A model generated the notes under the pieces. It worked only from the letters and a program-made list of their open reading frames with translations. It made no database searches and was not told the origin of the DNA. Shown one piece after another: positions 28,602-42,714 of a stretch of DNA of 64,000 bases. Position 1 is the first letter of the stretch, and each line of letters begins with the position of its first letter. The DNA is from an uncultured SAR86 cluster bacterium (GTDB lineage: Bacteria > Pseudomonadota > Gammaproteobacteria > Magnimaribacterales > D2472). The translations under genes and the position numbers were made by a program. The DNA lies in assembly GCA_905181595.1 (NCBI GenBank), contig CAJIYI010000001.1, positions 1,021,938 to 1,085,937 of the forward strand, in the 5' to 3' direction.

Positions 28602-30309
28602 ACTTAGAAAGTAATTGAATAAACTCAACATTCTTATTAACTGTTAGTTCTTGACTTGCAATTGCAGTCACAGGATTTTTTAGCCCAGCTAAAATCTGCT
28701 TAAATGTGTCTTCTGAAGTGCTGATTTGAAGATCGCATTCATCAGGAGTTTGATTGGTTATCTGAGCAATTTTATTTCTTATTGTAATGGTTATGATAGC
28801 TCCAGATGAAAAAGTAAAACATGCATTAGTAACTTCCAATGCTGTAACCTTTGAAGGATTAAGTCGAACACTTAACACCTCAAAAAACATATCAATTGGA
28901 ACCTCTTTTAACATGCTTGCTTTGGGTCTAACGTCTAGATTCTTGTCTTCTCCATCTCTTAATATTTGCGCCTCACTTAAAAAGTAATTCCTTTTATTTG
29001 GATTTGAAGACATTCTGCCAATAAAATAAGCTGCTTTAGCCCTTAAAGCCTTAACTTCTTTGGTTTTGTACTTTTGTGCAATCAACAGATCAGATAGCTC
29101 AAGTGCCCATTGCATTTCTTCATTAGTTACTGCCTTTTCTAGCTGCTGAAAAAGATTATCGGAACCGCCGATCATTTCGGACATAAGTTCAGCTTTTTTG
29201 GAGATTGAAGTGGGATCAAGTTCAGAAATATTACCTGAGAACCAGCCCAGGTAACCATTAAAGATACTTCTAACCGACCATCTCACTGTGCCATAAAACT
29301 CATTAAAAAATGGAGATGAAACAATATTTTGTGGGAGACTTATTTGCTCAATGATCTCCTCAGGGTAAAAACCTAAATTCATTAGTCTGATAGTTTGATC
29401 ATGCACAAACTGAATTCCATCTCTATATAGGGTTAGAACATCTAGCACATCTGAGCCTGATAAAGGACGGGTATGGCTGGGATATAAATGCTTTGGTTGA
29501 AATGAAATCATATGATCTAAACTATTAACCCAGGCACTGACATCTCTGTGTGAAGTGCCTCTAATGGTATAAAGGTTTGGAAAAGTTTTATAAATATTGT
29601 CGCCGGGAAATAATGCCTGAAACTCAGGAAGCCAAACAAATATTTGATCATCTGTTTCACCTGGAGCATGGTAAAACTCAAAGGCAATGCCGCTAAGTGT
29701 TATTTTTAATTCGTCTTTAAATGTTAGGGTGGGCTTCACGTAACCAGGAGCACTTTTTCCAGCACTGAGAAATGGACCTATTCCCACATTAACTACCTCT
29801 GATTCTGGTAATTGAGTGCCGAACATTTTTGAAGAGCGAGATGAGATGATGGGATTTAAAATACCAAAAAGTTTCTCAACTGCTTTTGCTGTTGAGTCAT
29901 GAGCAATAATTAAAGGTGCATCTAATTGCTGGTTAACAAAGTAACTTGCGCCCAAAGTGTGATCTGCATGATTGTGGGTATAAATAATTGCAGAGATTGG
30001 ATTGCTGTTAATTGCTTGAAACTTTGCATACACTTTTTCTGCTTGATACACACTGTCAGTAGAGTCGATAATAATATTGCCTTTATCGCCCTCAACCATA
30101 TAAGAGTTAGCTATTCCAAAACCAACCGCTGCATGAATACCATTTTCATATGAATAAATATTTTGTGTAAATTCTTTGGAGTGTTCGTATAGATTTTGTA
30201 CCAACAAATCATCATCGTTAGGCTCAACAGCTAGTGGCTCTGTTTTTGAGCAGGAGATAAAAAGACCACCTATAATAAATAGATAAAAAAAATTTAAAAA
30301 TAATTTCAT
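28591..30309 (-). CDS. Alkyl-sulfatase-like lipoprotein (metallo-beta-lactamase fold, SdsA1 type)
   Basis: 572 residues. Lipobox LFISCSK (Cys20). The metallo-beta-lactamase signature THNHADH is at about 111-117, with further ligands around FYHAPGETDDQ. An alpha-helical dimerisation region and a C-terminal SCP2-like domain (about 455-560) complete the SdsA1/type III sulfatase layout, somewhat shorter than usual. It would cleave alkyl sulfate esters outside the inner membrane. Start codon preceded by AGGAGAAGCTC. The gene is 12 bases from the divergent mnmC. Confidence 0.83.
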   Translation of the reverse strand: MKLFLNFFYLFIIGGLFISCSKTEPLAVEPNDDDLLVQNLYEHSKEFTQNIYSYENGIHAAVGFGIANSYMVEGDKGNIIIDSTDSVYQAEKVYAKFQAINSNPISAIIYTHNHADHTLGASYFVNQQLDAPLIIAHDSTAKAVEKLFGILNPIISSRSSKMFGTQLPESEVVNVGIGPFLSAGKSAPGYVKPTLTFKDELKITLSGIAFEFYHAPGETDDQIFVWLPEFQALFPGDNIYKTFPNLYTIRGTSHRDVSAWVNSLDHMISFQPKHLYPSHTRPLSGSDVLDVLTLYRDGIQFVHDQTIRLMNLGFYPEEIIEQISLPQNIVSSPFFNEFYGTVRWSVRSIFNGYLGWFSGNISELDPTSISKKAELMSEMIGGSDNLFQQLEKAVTNEEMQWALELSDLLIAQKYKTKEVKALRAKAAYFIGRMSSNPNKRNYFLSEAQILRDGEDKNLDVRPKASMLKEVPIDMFFEVLSVRLNPSKVTALEVTNACFTFSSGAIITITIRNKIAQITNQTPDECDLQISTSEDTFKQILAGLKNPVTAIASQELTVNKNVEFIQLLSKFTP

Positions 30310-30321
30310 GAGCTTCTCCTA

Positions 30322-32154
30322 ATGCCGATACATCATAGCGTTTTTAACAATCCATTTGAAACTAAACGGCAAGAGATCGATTGGATTGATGGTTTGCCAT
30401 ACTCTCCTAGCTATGACGATAGATTTTTTCAAGCCGATGCAATTAAAGAAATTAAAGATGTTTTTATAACTCCCAATAATCTTGAGGATCGATTCAAAGA
30501 ATCTGAAAAACTTAGCATTGGGGAATTGGGCTTTGGATTTGGTTTAAATTTTTTTGTCACTGCAATGATTTGGAATCAATCTAAATGCAAGTCCTCTTCT
30601 GAAGTCTTAAATTATGTTTCCATCGAAGAGGCCTTGCCGTCGAAAGAAGAAATCTCTAAAGTGCTGAAGAATTTTCCAGAACTTTGTGAAATTGGTAACT
30701 ATTTTTTAAGTCAATATTTACCCATACACAATGACATGCAAAGAATAGAGTTACCTGAATTAAATATTCGGCTCACACTTATTCAAAATAATGCAGAACT
30801 TGCTTTGCAGAACCTTCTGGGATTTTCAAACAACCTAATAGATGCCTGGTATTTAGATGGGTTTGATCCAGCGAAGAATCAGGCTATGTGGAATAGCTCA
30901 GTTAGCCAGCTTGTTGCTTTATTATCTTCGAATCAGGCAACCTTTGGGACTTTTACATCAGCGGGATTCGTAAAAAGAAACTTCACAAAATTTGGTTACG
31001 ACGTCTCTAAGGTTAAGGGGTTTGGCAATAAAAGACATAAACTCATTGGAAAAATTTTACCTAGAAAGCATGCTCAAAACTCCTCTTCTAGTGCACTATT
31101 AAAGATTGCCATAATCGGCTCAGGCATTGCTGGCAGTAGCGCCGCTCATGCTGCTGCGAATCATGGAATGCAAGTCGATGTATATGAGTATGGCCAAGAA
31201 GCTGCATGCGGCACTTCAAGCAATCCAGTTGCAGCCATGTATCCTAGATTTTCTGCAAACAATAGTTCCTATGCTCACTTGATTGCTCAAAGCTACTTTT
31301 TTGCCGATCGTCTTTACTCGAAATTTCAAAATGAATACAAAAGAACTGGGCTGCTTTTCTCGCATTTTAATGAATACCAAGAAGATTGGCTGCAACAAAT
31401 GATAGAGCTAGATAGAAAGGATATTTTTCAACAGTTCACTGAGGCTGAAATGAAAAAAGAATTTAAATTAGAATCTAAGGGCTTAAAAGTTTTGCAAGGT
31501 GGGTATCTTTTTCCTCAAGCACTTTGCCAAGCTTTGCTTAGACATGAAAAGATTAAAATTTATACAGAGCATTGCTTTGAAAATACCTATGAAAATAATT
31601 CCAAAATATCTTTAAATTTTTTAAATCAAAAAAATAATAATCAATACGATGCAGTTGTAATTGCAAGCGGCGCAGGATTATTGAATGTAATGCCGAGTTT
31701 AAAAATTTCAAAGGGTCAGCTTGTAGGTTTAAAAAATAGTCGAGATATTGCTTGTTCACTTCCAATTAATTCCGAGGGATATATCTTGCCCTCTATTGAT
31801 GGCGTGACATGGATTGGCTCCACTCATCAAAAAGATTTTCAAGATCTTCTCCCCTCTTCTGAAGCAACCAATGATTTAATTTCACGAACAGAGAGAAATT
31901 TTAAAGTTAATTTAGGGTCTGTTGATGGGGCATTAACGGAGGCGCGACTCAGGCTAGGTAGCAAAGACAGACTGCCCATTGCAGGTAAAATATCTAATGA
32001 TCAAAATATCTATGCTATCGGCGCTTTGGGCAGTCGTGGATTTAGCTTAGCACCATTGATGGGAGAGCTCATCGCCTCTCAAATAAGTCAGTCCCCAAAC
32101 CCGGTTTCTACTGGAATTGCCTTATCAATCGATCCAATGAGATTTATAGATTAA
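30322..32154 (+). CDS. mnmC: Bifunctional tRNA mnm5s2U biosynthesis protein MnmC
   Basis: 610 residues. The N-terminal MnmD methyltransferase domain has GELGFGFGLNFF (about 68-78) and DAWYLDGFDPAKN. The C-terminal FAD domain starts at about 260 with IIGSGIAGSSAAHAA and contains NPVAAMYPRFS. It removes the carboxymethyl group from cmnm5s2U34 and then methylates the product in tRNAs for Lys, Glu and Gln. The fused form is typical of gammaproteobacteria. The first start (ATG 30322) lies very close to the divergent sulfatase. Confidence 0.93.
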   Translation: MPIHHSVFNNPFETKRQEIDWIDGLPYSPSYDDRFFQADAIKEIKDVFITPNNLEDRFKESEKLSIGELGFGFGLNFFVTAMIWNQSKCKSSSEVLNYVSIEEALPSKEEISKVLKNFPELCEIGNYFLSQYLPIHNDMQRIELPELNIRLTLIQNNAELALQNLLGFSNNLIDAWYLDGFDPAKNQAMWNSSVSQLVALLSSNQATFGTFTSAGFVKRNFTKFGYDVSKVKGFGNKRHKLIGKILPRKHAQNSSSSALLKIAIIGSGIAGSSAAHAAANHGMQVDVYEYGQEAACGTSSNPVAAMYPRFSANNSSYAHLIAQSYFFADRLYSKFQNEYKRTGLLFSHFNEYQEDWLQQMIELDRKDIFQQFTEAEMKKEFKLESKGLKVLQGGYLFPQALCQALLRHEKIKIYTEHCFENTYENNSKISLNFLNQKNNNQYDAVVIASGAGLLNVMPSLKISKGQLVGLKNSRDIACSLPINSEGYILPSIDGVTWIGSTHQKDFQDLLPSSEATNDLISRTERNFKVNLGSVDGALTEARLRLGSKDRLPIAGKISNDQNIYAIGALGSRGFSLAPLMGELIASQISQSPNPVSTGIALSIDPMRFID

Positions 32155-32659
32155 CCAGAAGATTTTCTATCAATAACTCTGCTGAAGGCATATCTACTGG
32201 AGCAAAACTTGATCCCTTTCTCCATTTTGTTAAACCAGTCCATAAAGTTTTATCTTGATCAACATCTTTGATAGAGATTCGTAAATAAAACTCGGGTACG
32301 GTATTAATGCGGTCAGTGTCATATAAGTATGATCTATGAATTGGATAGCCGTAGTAACGGAAATCATCAACTTTAATTTTATCTTTACTATCAACACTAA
32401 GCTCAATAATAATTGGGGCATCTAAAGAAGATTGATGTCCGGTACCCTCAAGATAGTTTGTAACTGCCTCACCCAGATTTTCGATCAAAATAGGGTCCAT
32501 CTCAACTGGTAAATTATCCCGATTTAAAGATACTGAAAATTTAGTCTCGCCTTCAAGTTGAAAATTATCTCTGCTGTTTAATTCTATAAATGGTGAAGAA
32601 GTACAGGCCGAAAAGAAAAATAATATACCGGCAATAAATGGATACATTTTATATGTCAT
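32144..32659 (-). CDS. DUF4136-like lipoprotein
   Basis: About 171 residues from MTYKMYPF. The track starts 14 codons earlier in the divergent promoter gap. Lipobox GILFFFSACTSS. A beta-rich remainder with DDFRYYGYPIHRSYLYDTD and a WTGLTKWRKGSS segment resembles DUF4136/DUF4410-type lipoproteins. No known reaction. The 3' end overlaps mnmC by 11 bases. Confidence 0.6.
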   Translation of the reverse strand: MTYKMYPFIAGILFFFSACTSSPFIELNSRDNFQLEGETKFSVSLNRDNLPVEMDPILIENLGEAVTNYLEGTGHQSSLDAPIIIELSVDSKDKIKVDDFRYYGYPIHRSYLYDTDRINTVPEFYLRISIKDVDQDKTLWTGLTKWRKGSSFAPVDMPSAELLIENLLVNL

Positions 32660-32720
32660 TTGTAATAGTAATCTGTTGTTAATATGTCTAATATAATGCA
32701 TTTACTTTCCATGAAAAGCT

Positions 32721-35561
32721 ATGTTTGAATTAAAAGAATCCAAAGAAATTGAATTACTAAATGTGAATGCACAGATTTATCAGCATTCTAAATTTAATAC
32801 TCAACACATTCATTTAGATTCTCCTAATGATGAGAAAGTATTTATGGTTGCATTTCGCACCATCCCAGAAGATTCGACTGGCGTAGCCCATATTTTGGAA
32901 CATACCTCTTTGTGCGGTTCTGAGAAATATCCAGTTCGCGATCCTTTCTTTATGATGATCAGGAGATCATTAAATTCATTTATGAATGCTTTTACCTCAA
33001 GTGATTGGACGGCTTATCCATTTGCGACTCAAAATAATAAAGATTTTCAGAATTTACTTGATGTTTATGTAGATTCAGCTTTCTTTCCTAAATTAGATCC
33101 ATTGGATTTCTCTCAGGAAGGCCACAGATTAGAGCTTGACTCCAATCAAAATCTTGAGATAAAGGGTGTGGTTTTCAATGAGATGAAAGGTGCTATGAGC
33201 TCGCCAACAGACCAATTATGGCACGGGATGTCAAAACATCTTTTTGAAGAAACTACCTATCATCACAATAGCGGTGGAGATCCAGAAAAGATTATTGATT
33301 TAACGCATGAGGATTTAGTTGCTTTCCATCAAAAACACTATCATCCAAGTAATGCAACTTTTTTTACATTTGGTAATGTTGTAATTGATGAAATTCATGA
33401 TCATTTAGAACGGAATGTATTTGAGAAATTTACTCCAGCTTCGCAAAAGCTAATTATTCAACCCGCTAAAATATTTACAGCTCCAGTGAGTGCTCAAGGC
33501 ACCTATCAACCCCTACCAGGCGATGAAGATAATCATCATGTAGTTATAAGCTGGCTGATCGGAAACAGTCATGAGCCACTAAATTTATTAGAAAAGTATT
33601 TTATGTCAAATATTTTGCTTGATAATTCATCCTCCCCTTTAAGAAAAGCTTTAGAGCAGAGCGATCTTGGGAAATCCCCTTCCCCATTTCTTGGCATTGA
33701 GCCGAGCAATAAAGAAATTGTCTTTATGGCAGGTTTAGAAGGCGTTGCTGCTGATCAAGCAAAAAATGTTGAAGAATTGATTCTTTCAACGCTGCAGGAT
33801 TTAGTCAAAAATGGTGTTCCCAAAGAATTAATTTCTTCTGCACTGCATCAGCTTGAAATTGGTCAAAGAGAGATATCTGGTGGCGGAATGCCATACGGGT
33901 TGCAATTAATGCTTGGATGCATGAATGCATGTATTCATTATGATAATCCAATATCGATGCTAGATTTAGATGAAAACTTTACCAAGCTCAAAGAAAAAAT
34001 TAGCAAAGAAGGTTACATAGAAGGCCTAATTGAATCTGCTTTGCTTACGAACTCTCATCGATTAACTTACGAGCTGAAGCCGGATTCAAGATTTAATGAC
34101 AACCTTGAGGAGTATTTCTCTTCTACACTAAAAGAAAAGGAAGAAACTCTTACAGATTTAGATAAAAATAAGATTAATAAGCTTGCTGATGATCTAAAAG
34201 CGAGACAAGAGGCAGATGATGATGCCAGCCTTCTTCCAAAGGTCACCATAGAAGATATTCCTCTTAAAAGAGAGTATTCACAATCAAATGCATTAGTTGG
34301 CAACAGATCAATTTATGAAGTTGGAACAAATGGGCTGGTTTATTCAGATTTTCTGTTTCCGTGCAGTAGCTTAACTAATGAAGAATTATTATTTTCATCT
34401 TTATATACATTTATTATTACTGAAGTTGGTATCCAAGATAAATCATATGAAGAAATTCAAGCTCACCAATCAAAAATCAGTGGCGGTATAAGCGCAGCAA
34501 TAAAACTTCAAACCAAAGAATCTTCAGAGCCAGGAACATTATTTTTGAGCATTGCCTCAAAATGTCTCGAAGAAAATTTTAATGCCATGGAAGAGTTGAT
34601 ATTCAATACCATAAAATCTGTGAGATTCGATGAAGAGAAGAGAGTATTAGATTTATTGAATATCTTTGTTGCTAGAAATGATGAATCATTGAATCAAAAT
34701 GGTCATTATCTGGCAATGAATTCAGCAGCCAGCTCATTAAATACTTTAGCAACTACTTCTTTTCATCTATCGGGCTTACAGATGATTCACCGCACCAAAG
34801 AATTAATTTCAAAGATTCAGCTAGACGGAGATGCCAGCTATATTATTAATATTCTTCAAAATATTCATGGCAAAGTCTCTAGCAAACCACACAAAATTTT
34901 TACTGCTTGCTCAAAAGATGCCTTAAAAAATAAATTAGAAGAGTTTGAAGCATCTCAATCGAAGCAAGAACAGCAGTTGATTGATGCGACTAAGTCTCAA
35001 ATAGCTTGGATCACAGGCTCTCAAGTCTGCTACTGCGCTCAAGCTTTTGCAGGGGTGGCAAGAGAGCACCCTGATTCTGCAGCTTTGTCTGTCCTAGCAA
35101 CCGTTTTAAGAAATGGATTCCTTCATACTGCAATTAGAGAAAAAGGTGGTGCCTATGGTGCTGGTGCCTCAAATGATAATGCTACTAATACATTTAAATT
35201 ATTTTCATATCGAGATCCTAAATGCAAAGAAACGTTTCAGGCCTTTGAAGATGCAATTTCATGGGCTAAAACCTCAATTAATGAGCAGCATTTGGAAGAA
35301 GCTATTTTGGGCGTTGTCTCTTCGATAGATAAACCGTTGTCTCCGGTTGGTGAAGCAAAAAATGATTTTAACTTCAATCTAGAGGACATCAACATAGACG
35401 ATCGCCTAGCCTTTAGACAAAGGATTATAAATTGTTCAATAGAGGATCTAGTCAGGGTAAATGAAAAATATCTTACCAAAGAGTCTAAAAGATCAATTTT
35501 GGCCGGCGAAAGTTTTAAAGATCAGGCCAAGGAATTAAAGCTAGAGATATTAGAGGTTTAG
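32721..35561 (+). CDS. M16C metallopeptidase (PreP-like)
   Basis: 946 residues, the size of presequence-protease types made of four M16 domains in one chain. The inverted zinc motif HILEH is at 57-61, followed by NEMKGAM with the third ligand, and LHTAIREKGGAYGAG near 800 is the conserved C-half R/Y segment. Degrades short peptides inside a closed chamber. No signal peptide, so probably cytoplasmic. Ends one base before the convergent transglycosylase. Confidence 0.92.
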   Translation: MFELKESKEIELLNVNAQIYQHSKFNTQHIHLDSPNDEKVFMVAFRTIPEDSTGVAHILEHTSLCGSEKYPVRDPFFMMIRRSLNSFMNAFTSSDWTAYPFATQNNKDFQNLLDVYVDSAFFPKLDPLDFSQEGHRLELDSNQNLEIKGVVFNEMKGAMSSPTDQLWHGMSKHLFEETTYHHNSGGDPEKIIDLTHEDLVAFHQKHYHPSNATFFTFGNVVIDEIHDHLERNVFEKFTPASQKLIIQPAKIFTAPVSAQGTYQPLPGDEDNHHVVISWLIGNSHEPLNLLEKYFMSNILLDNSSSPLRKALEQSDLGKSPSPFLGIEPSNKEIVFMAGLEGVAADQAKNVEELILSTLQDLVKNGVPKELISSALHQLEIGQREISGGGMPYGLQLMLGCMNACIHYDNPISMLDLDENFTKLKEKISKEGYIEGLIESALLTNSHRLTYELKPDSRFNDNLEEYFSSTLKEKEETLTDLDKNKINKLADDLKARQEADDDASLLPKVTIEDIPLKREYSQSNALVGNRSIYEVGTNGLVYSDFLFPCSSLTNEELLFSSLYTFIITEVGIQDKSYEEIQAHQSKISGGISAAIKLQTKESSEPGTLFLSIASKCLEENFNAMEELIFNTIKSVRFDEEKRVLDLLNIFVARNDESLNQNGHYLAMNSAASSLNTLATTSFHLSGLQMIHRTKELISKIQLDGDASYIINILQNIHGKVSSKPHKIFTACSKDALKNKLEEFEASQSKQEQQLIDATKSQIAWITGSQVCYCAQAFAGVAREHPDSAALSVLATVLRNGFLHTAIREKGGAYGAGASNDNATNTFKLFSYRDPKCKETFQAFEDAISWAKTSINEQHLEEAILGVVSSIDKPLSPVGEAKNDFNFNLEDINIDDRLAFRQRIINCSIEDLVRVNEKYLTKESKRSILAGESFKDQAKELKLEILEV

Positions 35562-35562
35562 C

Positions 35563-38911
<3,349 letters not shown>

Positions 38912-38912
<1 letters not shown>

Positions 38913-41899
38913 CAAGAAGCGGCTAATTTGAGCGCTTCCTTAACATCAACGGACACAACCCTTGAAACGCCTGCTTCCTGCATAGTGACACCCATTAAGT
39001 GATCGCTTTTTTCCATAGAAATCTTGTTATGAGTAATAAAAATAAATTGAACTCTATCCGACATTTCCTCAACCATGGCAACAAATCTAGTAGCATTTAA
39101 ATCATCTAATGGAGCATCAACTTCATCAAGCAAGCAAAAAGGTGCAGGGTTTAATTCAAACAAGGCAAATACTAATGATAATGCTGTCATTGCCTTTTCA
39201 CCTCCAGAGAGCTGAGAAATTGTTGCATTCTTTTTCCCAGGTGGCTGAGCTGTCAATGTAATGCCAGAATTGAGAGAATCGCCTTCGAGTAATTCTAAAG
39301 AAGCCTTTCCGCCACCAAATAATTTAGGGAAAATCTCCTGTATTTTAGAATTTACTGCATTAAAACTTTCGTCAAACTTTAATTTGGATTCTGCGTCTAT
39401 TTTCTTGATAGCGCCCTGCAGTTTTTCAAGGGCCTCATTTAAATCTTCTAGCTGAGCGTTTAGCTCTTCCATGCGCTGAGACTCCTCTGCAATTTCATCG
39501 GGTGCAGCTAAGTTAATAGCGCCAAGTGAAATAATCTTGGCTTGAACGCCTGCAAGGGACTGCTCAAGATTAGAAATATCCATACCCTTAAACTCTTCAG
39601 GGTTGATATCTCCTATGGCAATGCCTGCTCTTGTAAGTGCTTGCGAAGCATTATCAAGGTTAACCTCAAAGGTTCTGAAATCTAACTTTAAATTATTTGA
39701 CTGTTCCTCAAGAGCCCTAAGATCTAATGCAGCTATAGACTTCTTGTTCTCAGTTTCTCGAATAGACTCATCCACCTTAGATTGCTTTTGTCGAATGGTA
39801 TTTAATTCACCCTCAGCAGAGGCGCTTTTTTGAATTAAGATGGCTAGCTCTTGATCAGCTTCATTTTTTTTAAGCTCAGTTTGTTGAAGTAACTCTGTGA
39901 GGTTATTTTGCCTAGAAAGATACTCATCTGGTGCTGCCAAGTTAATGGATGAAAGGGCTGAAATGCTGCTTTGAATTTCTGCAAGAGAACTCTCTAGGTT
40001 CGCTAGATCAAGTGAAGCAAAGTCCGATGGATTGATTTCTGAAATTTTAACCTCAGCTTTTTCTAAAATAATAGATGCATTTTCTAGATTAACCTCAAAG
40101 GTTCTAAGATCTAGTTTTAAATTATTTTTCTGAGATTCCAGAGATCTTAACTCAATTGATGAGCCTGATTTCAACTCCTCAGATTTTCTGATCAACTCAT
40201 TAACTTCCGATTTCTTGCTTTTATAACTATCGAGACTCCCTTCTGATTCCACCTTCTTGGCTGAAAATAATACTAACTCTTTTTCAATCTGAGATTTCTT
40301 TTCTGCTGTTTGAAGAAGTGTTTCCTCGAGTCTATTTTGCCGCTGCAAATATTCATCAGTCATACTTTTAGATTGGTCAGAGGCAATCTTTAGGATGCTG
40401 GTAAGCGCTGCTTTTAACTCCAAGGCTTTAGACTTAATAGAATCACCATTTGAACCAAGATTGCCAAGAGATTCTAAAATGTTATCAAGCAAGTTCATTG
40501 CTTTTTCTTTAGGGCTTAAATTTTCTTGATTTGACTCTTTTTCAAGCGCAGCTTGATAGCTTGCTTTTGCTCTCTCTAAATCACTTAGTGACTGAGCTTC
40601 TAATTTCTCTAAATTTTGAAGGTTGGCTTCTTGTCTGGCAATATCAGTGCTGATTGAAGAAAAAGTACTCTGGGCTTCATCAAAACTTGCAGAAAGCGAA
40701 GCGTGATCATTTTTAATTTTCTCAATGGTTCCTTGATGTTTTTGAACCTCGTCTGATTTAAGTAGGATACTTGATTCAAGATCATTAATTTGAATTTCTA
40801 GTTTCTGCTTTTGCTCATTGGCTTGTAGGGCTTTAAGGATAGCAATATTTAGTTTAAGTTCATTTTCTTTTGGGTTTAATGTGTCGAATGATGACTCTTT
40901 CTCAATAGCCCTAGAATAACTTTCCTTAGCGGTTGCGAGGTCAGCTTTTGTTTGTGACTCTGTCTTGTTTAAATTTTGAATATTAGCTTCGTATCTAGCT
41001 ATGTCTGCTCCAATCGAATAAAAGTTTTTTTGCGCTATCTCAAAGGCCGATAAAACTGATGAGTGCTCAGTTCGAATTTGATCAATCGTTGATTGTTGAG
41101 TCTCGACCTCAGCTGACTTTACAGTAATTTGATTTGCCAAAGAGGATATCTGTGATGACAGCTTATCTTTTTGTGCCTTAGCGCTAAGACTATTTAAGAT
41201 AGATATATTTAACTTTAAATCCCTCTCTTCAACCTGAAATTTCTTATATTTTTCAGCAGCATTAGCCTGATTTTGCAGTCTATTTATCAATCGTTTAATT
41301 TCATCTCTGATGTCCAAGACTCTTGATAAATTTTCTTTTGTTTTTTTGATTCGCTGCTCTGTTTCTTTTCTTCGTTCTTTGTATTTTGAAATGCCAGCAG
41401 CTTCCTCTATAAAGGTTCTCATCTCCTCAGGTTTGGCGCTAACAATTTTGGATACCATCCCTTGCTCAATAATTGCATAACTTCTTGGCCCGAGACCTGT
41501 TCCTAAAAAAATGTCTTGAACATCTTTGCGTCTGCATGAGGTATTGTTAATAGAGTAGTTAGATTGTCCATCTCTGGTCATCAATCTCTTGATGGAAATT
41601 TCATTATATTTTGCGTATTCCCCACCTAATTTGCCCATTGAGTTATCAAATGATAATTCAATGCTGCATTGACCTGAGGGCTTTCTTAAATCTGAACCAT
41701 TGAAGATGACATCTGACATAGAGTCACCTCTTAAATTTTTAGCTGAAAGTTCGCCTAAAACCCATCTCACAGCATCAATGACATTTGATTTACCGCATCC
41801 ATTGGGACCAACAACAGCGACCATATTTGTGGGGAAAGATATCCTCGTGGGGTCCACGAAACTTTTGAATCCAGCCAGTTTAATGTGTTTGAGCTGCAT
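38912..41899 (-). CDS. smc: Chromosome segregation SMC protein, hinge not found, arms internally duplicated
   Basis: 995 residues, short for SMC (usually about 1,150-1,200). The N-head has Walker A GPNGCGKSN (31-39) and RSYAIIEQGM. The C-head has the signature LSGGEKAM (897-904) and Walker B FCLLDEVDAPLDDLN. The arms are tandem repeats: 226-345 and 346-465 match without gaps at a 120-residue offset, and 515-657 and 658-800 at a 143-residue offset. Between the arms only 49 residues remain (466-514), with no globular hinge and no CxxC zinc hook. The heads are canonical gammaproteobacterial. How it dimerises is unknown. Confidence 0.93.
39500..40357 (-). repeat. Tandem duplication in the C-terminal arm of smc (2 x 429 bp)
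   Basis: Codons 515-657 and 658-800 encode copies in exact 143-residue register: DEYLQRQNRL/DEYLSRQNNL, NNLKLDLRTFEVNL/NNLKLDFRTFEVNL, INLAAPDE at both ends. By hand count 73 of 143 residues are identical. TTAACCTCAAAGGTTCT occurs at 40089 and again at 39660, exactly 429 bases apart. Confidence 0.92.
40505..41224 (-). repeat. Tandem duplication in the N-terminal arm of smc (2 x 360 bp)
   Basis: Codons 226-345 and 346-465 encode copies in exact 120-residue register: LKLNISIL/LKLNIAIL, ARYEANIQNL/ARQEANLQNL, LNPKE/LSPKE. By hand count 61 of 118 aligned residues are identical with no gaps. The copies are too diverged to be an assembly artefact. Confidence 0.9.
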
Positions 41900-41925
41900 T
41901 AAATTTATCCTTTTCCCATTTTAAA

Positions 41926-42714
41926 CTATTGTTCCTTTTTTAACCATTCGTTAGCATAAATAAATACTTGTTCTTCGTTATTTTCAGAGTACTTCAAATC
42001 AAGCGTCTTAAATATATGAAACGTATTTTTTGAGCAAAAAACAACTAGTTCTAGTTGAATAATCTCCTGATATAAAAAAGCTGACGGAAGATCAAAACCT
42101 TTGACCTGTGCATCAGATTTATCAAGCAATAAGGTCTGGGAAAAATCTGGTGATAAAAAATCTTTTGCCGCGATATTAACATCTGGACCGTTTGGAATAG
42201 TAACAACAGCGGTAAGTTTTTTAGCGTTACAACTGGCTGGCTCAGCAGTAACCAATAAAAGTTTTGCATCTCCAATTAAAGGATATTTTGCATCTCTGAG
42301 ATCTGAAAGTAAGCTGTATATAGAAACTTTAAAGCTTTGATCTTGAAAGCTCGTATTTAAGATTCCTATAATGCTTTCAGAAGAATTAAAAGATTTCATA
42401 TCTAAGGATTTATAAAAAATCTCAACTCCTAGTAAAAAAGAATCTTCTGTGGAATTCATTGTCGAAATAAACTCATTTAGAGCTACATCTGAAACCTTGA
42501 GATCATCTTGAAGCATCTTATATATCTGATCAGATTGATGTGCATTTGCCCATTGACCAAACAAAGGTTTTAAAGAAGTGTGATTTAAAGAAAATGCTCC
42601 TAACAATAGAATTGTCAAAAGAAAAATAAGGGGCTTCTGAGGCGAAACTGGACTCAGCAAATAGCTAATAATAGGCAGTGAGCATAAAAATAAGACCGCT
42701 AGGAGTATCAACAT
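41926..42714 (-). CDS. ccmI: CcmI-like cytochrome c maturation protein
   Basis: Start taken at MLILLAVLF (42714), whose ATG overlaps the ccmH stop as TAATG. The track's start lies 22 codons upstream inside ccmH. Two N-terminal membrane helices, then about 200 residues with a helical part and a beta-rich C-terminal part (TIPNGPDVNIAAKDF) like the periplasmic domain of CcmI. Named mainly from position at the end of the ccm operon. The TPR region is short or highly diverged. Would hold apocytochrome c for heme attachment. Confidence 0.65.
   Translation of the reverse strand: MLILLAVLFLCSLPIISYLLSPVSPQKPLIFLLTILLLGAFSLNHTSLKPLFGQWANAHQSDQIYKMLQDDLKVSDVALNEFISTMNSTEDSFLLGVEIFYKSLDMKSFNSSESIIGILNTSFQDQSFKVSIYSLLSDLRDAKYPLIGDAKLLLVTAEPASCNAKKLTAVVTIPNGPDVNIAAKDFLSPDFSQTLLLDKSDAQVKGFDLPSAFLYQEIIQLELVVFCSKNTFHIFKTLDLKYSENNEEQVFIYANEWLKKEQ

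Noticed and set aside
39500-41224. SMC repeats as an assembly duplication
   Set aside because: The copies match only at about half of their residues and keep exact register, so they are old protein duplications, not repeated reads.
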